Source: Micromonosporaceae bacterium
GTDB lineage: Bacteria > Actinomycetota > Actinomycetes > Mycobacteriales > Micromonosporaceae
Reading direction: 5' to 3'
Assembly (NCBI GenBank): GCA_019689695.1
Contig: JADGHA010000079.1
Span: 1-12,159, forward strand
DNA: 12,159 bases
The position numbers and the translations under genes are program-made. Positions within the stretch are counted from its first letter, which is position 1. Each line of letters starts with the position of its first letter. The notes beneath the pieces are model-generated. The model searched no databases, was not told the origin of the DNA, and saw only the letters and a program-made list of their open reading frames with translations. This document shows positions 12,077 through 12,159 of the stretch, piece by piece.

Positions 12077-12101
12077 CCAGCCGGCCGTTCAGGCCGGCTG
12101 G
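12077..12101 (+). terminator. Strong hairpin downstream of the XRE-ImmA operon
   Basis: CCAGCCGGCC (12077-12086) pairs perfectly with GGCCGGCTGG (12092-12101) around the loop gttca, 61 bases after the stop codon. A 10-bp GC stem with a 5-base loop and no U-run is a typical actinomycete terminator. A smaller GGCCGC-gt-GCGGCC palindrome lies between it and the stop codon. Confidence 0.65.
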
Positions 12102-12133
12102 CGCTAGCCGCCGGGGCAGGGAAGGGGCGACAA

Positions 12134-12159
12134 ATGCGCGGCGCCTGTGCCGCGACCGC
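12134..12159 (+). CDS. Possible start of the next gene (partial)
   Basis: An ATG at 12134 is preceded by a purine-rich GGGAAGGGG with a 6-base spacer, and the frame (MRGACAAT...) is open to the window edge. Eight codons are too few to identify anything. The start is supported only by the ribosome-binding site and by its position just past the terminator hairpin. Confidence 0.35.

Overview
The window is about 12 kb of very GC-rich DNA. GTG and ATG starts, GC-saturated third codon positions, TAnnnT-type -10 boxes directly in front of start codons, and the protein families seen all point to a high-GC actinomycete. A member of the Micromonosporaceae is the best guess, but that is inference. I see no tRNA, rRNA, CRISPR array, insertion sequence or integrase. 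The region reads as ordinary chromosome carrying small regulator-plus-effector modules. There is no gap above 300 bases without a gene; the longest (about 240 bases, 6972-7213) is a palindrome-rich divergent promoter region.

Layout. 1-228 (-): N-terminus of a Pro/Ser/Gln-rich protein with 18-base repeats, running off the left edge. 407-931 (+): small three-helix membrane protein. 942-1478 (+): DUF6886-like protein, whose 3' end overlaps the convergent MFS gene 1377-2660 (-). 2767-3276 (+): Lrp/AsnC regulator, divergent from that transporter and probably its regulator. 3376-4608 (+): second MFS transporter with a probable leaderless start. 4657-5541 (+): dihydrodipicolinate-synthase/N-acetylneuraminate-lyase family enzyme, probably co-transcribed with it. 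A fourfold 17-base tandem repeat plus an inverted copy lies between this gene and the convergent pair 5599-6486 (-) LLM flavin oxidoreductase and 6522-6971 (-) MarR regulator. 7214-8257 (+): GAF/LuxR-type regulator, divergent from the MarR operon. 8331-8831 (-): DUF4396 membrane protein with His-rich tails, behind a CsoR-type operator. 8957-10138 (-): PLP-dependent D-amino-acid deaminase/aldolase of the DSD1 type. 10281-10919 and 10916-12016 (+): a translationally coupled pair made of an uncharacterised 212-residue protein and an XRE-ImmA/IrrE metalloprotease, followed by a strong hairpin and perhaps the start of another gene at 12134.

How it fits together. Several modules handle small molecules: Lrp with transporters, an aldolase-family lyase, a D-amino-acid enzyme, and a MarR-controlled flavin oxidoreductase. 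One module looks metal- or sulfur-responsive (CsoR box plus DUF4396). The most promising candidate for an undescribed system is the coupled pair at 10281-12016. An XRE-fused ImmA-type protease normally cleaves a repressor or partner in response to damage, phage or stress, and the unknown protein encoded in front of it is the natural candidate for sensor, substrate or effector.
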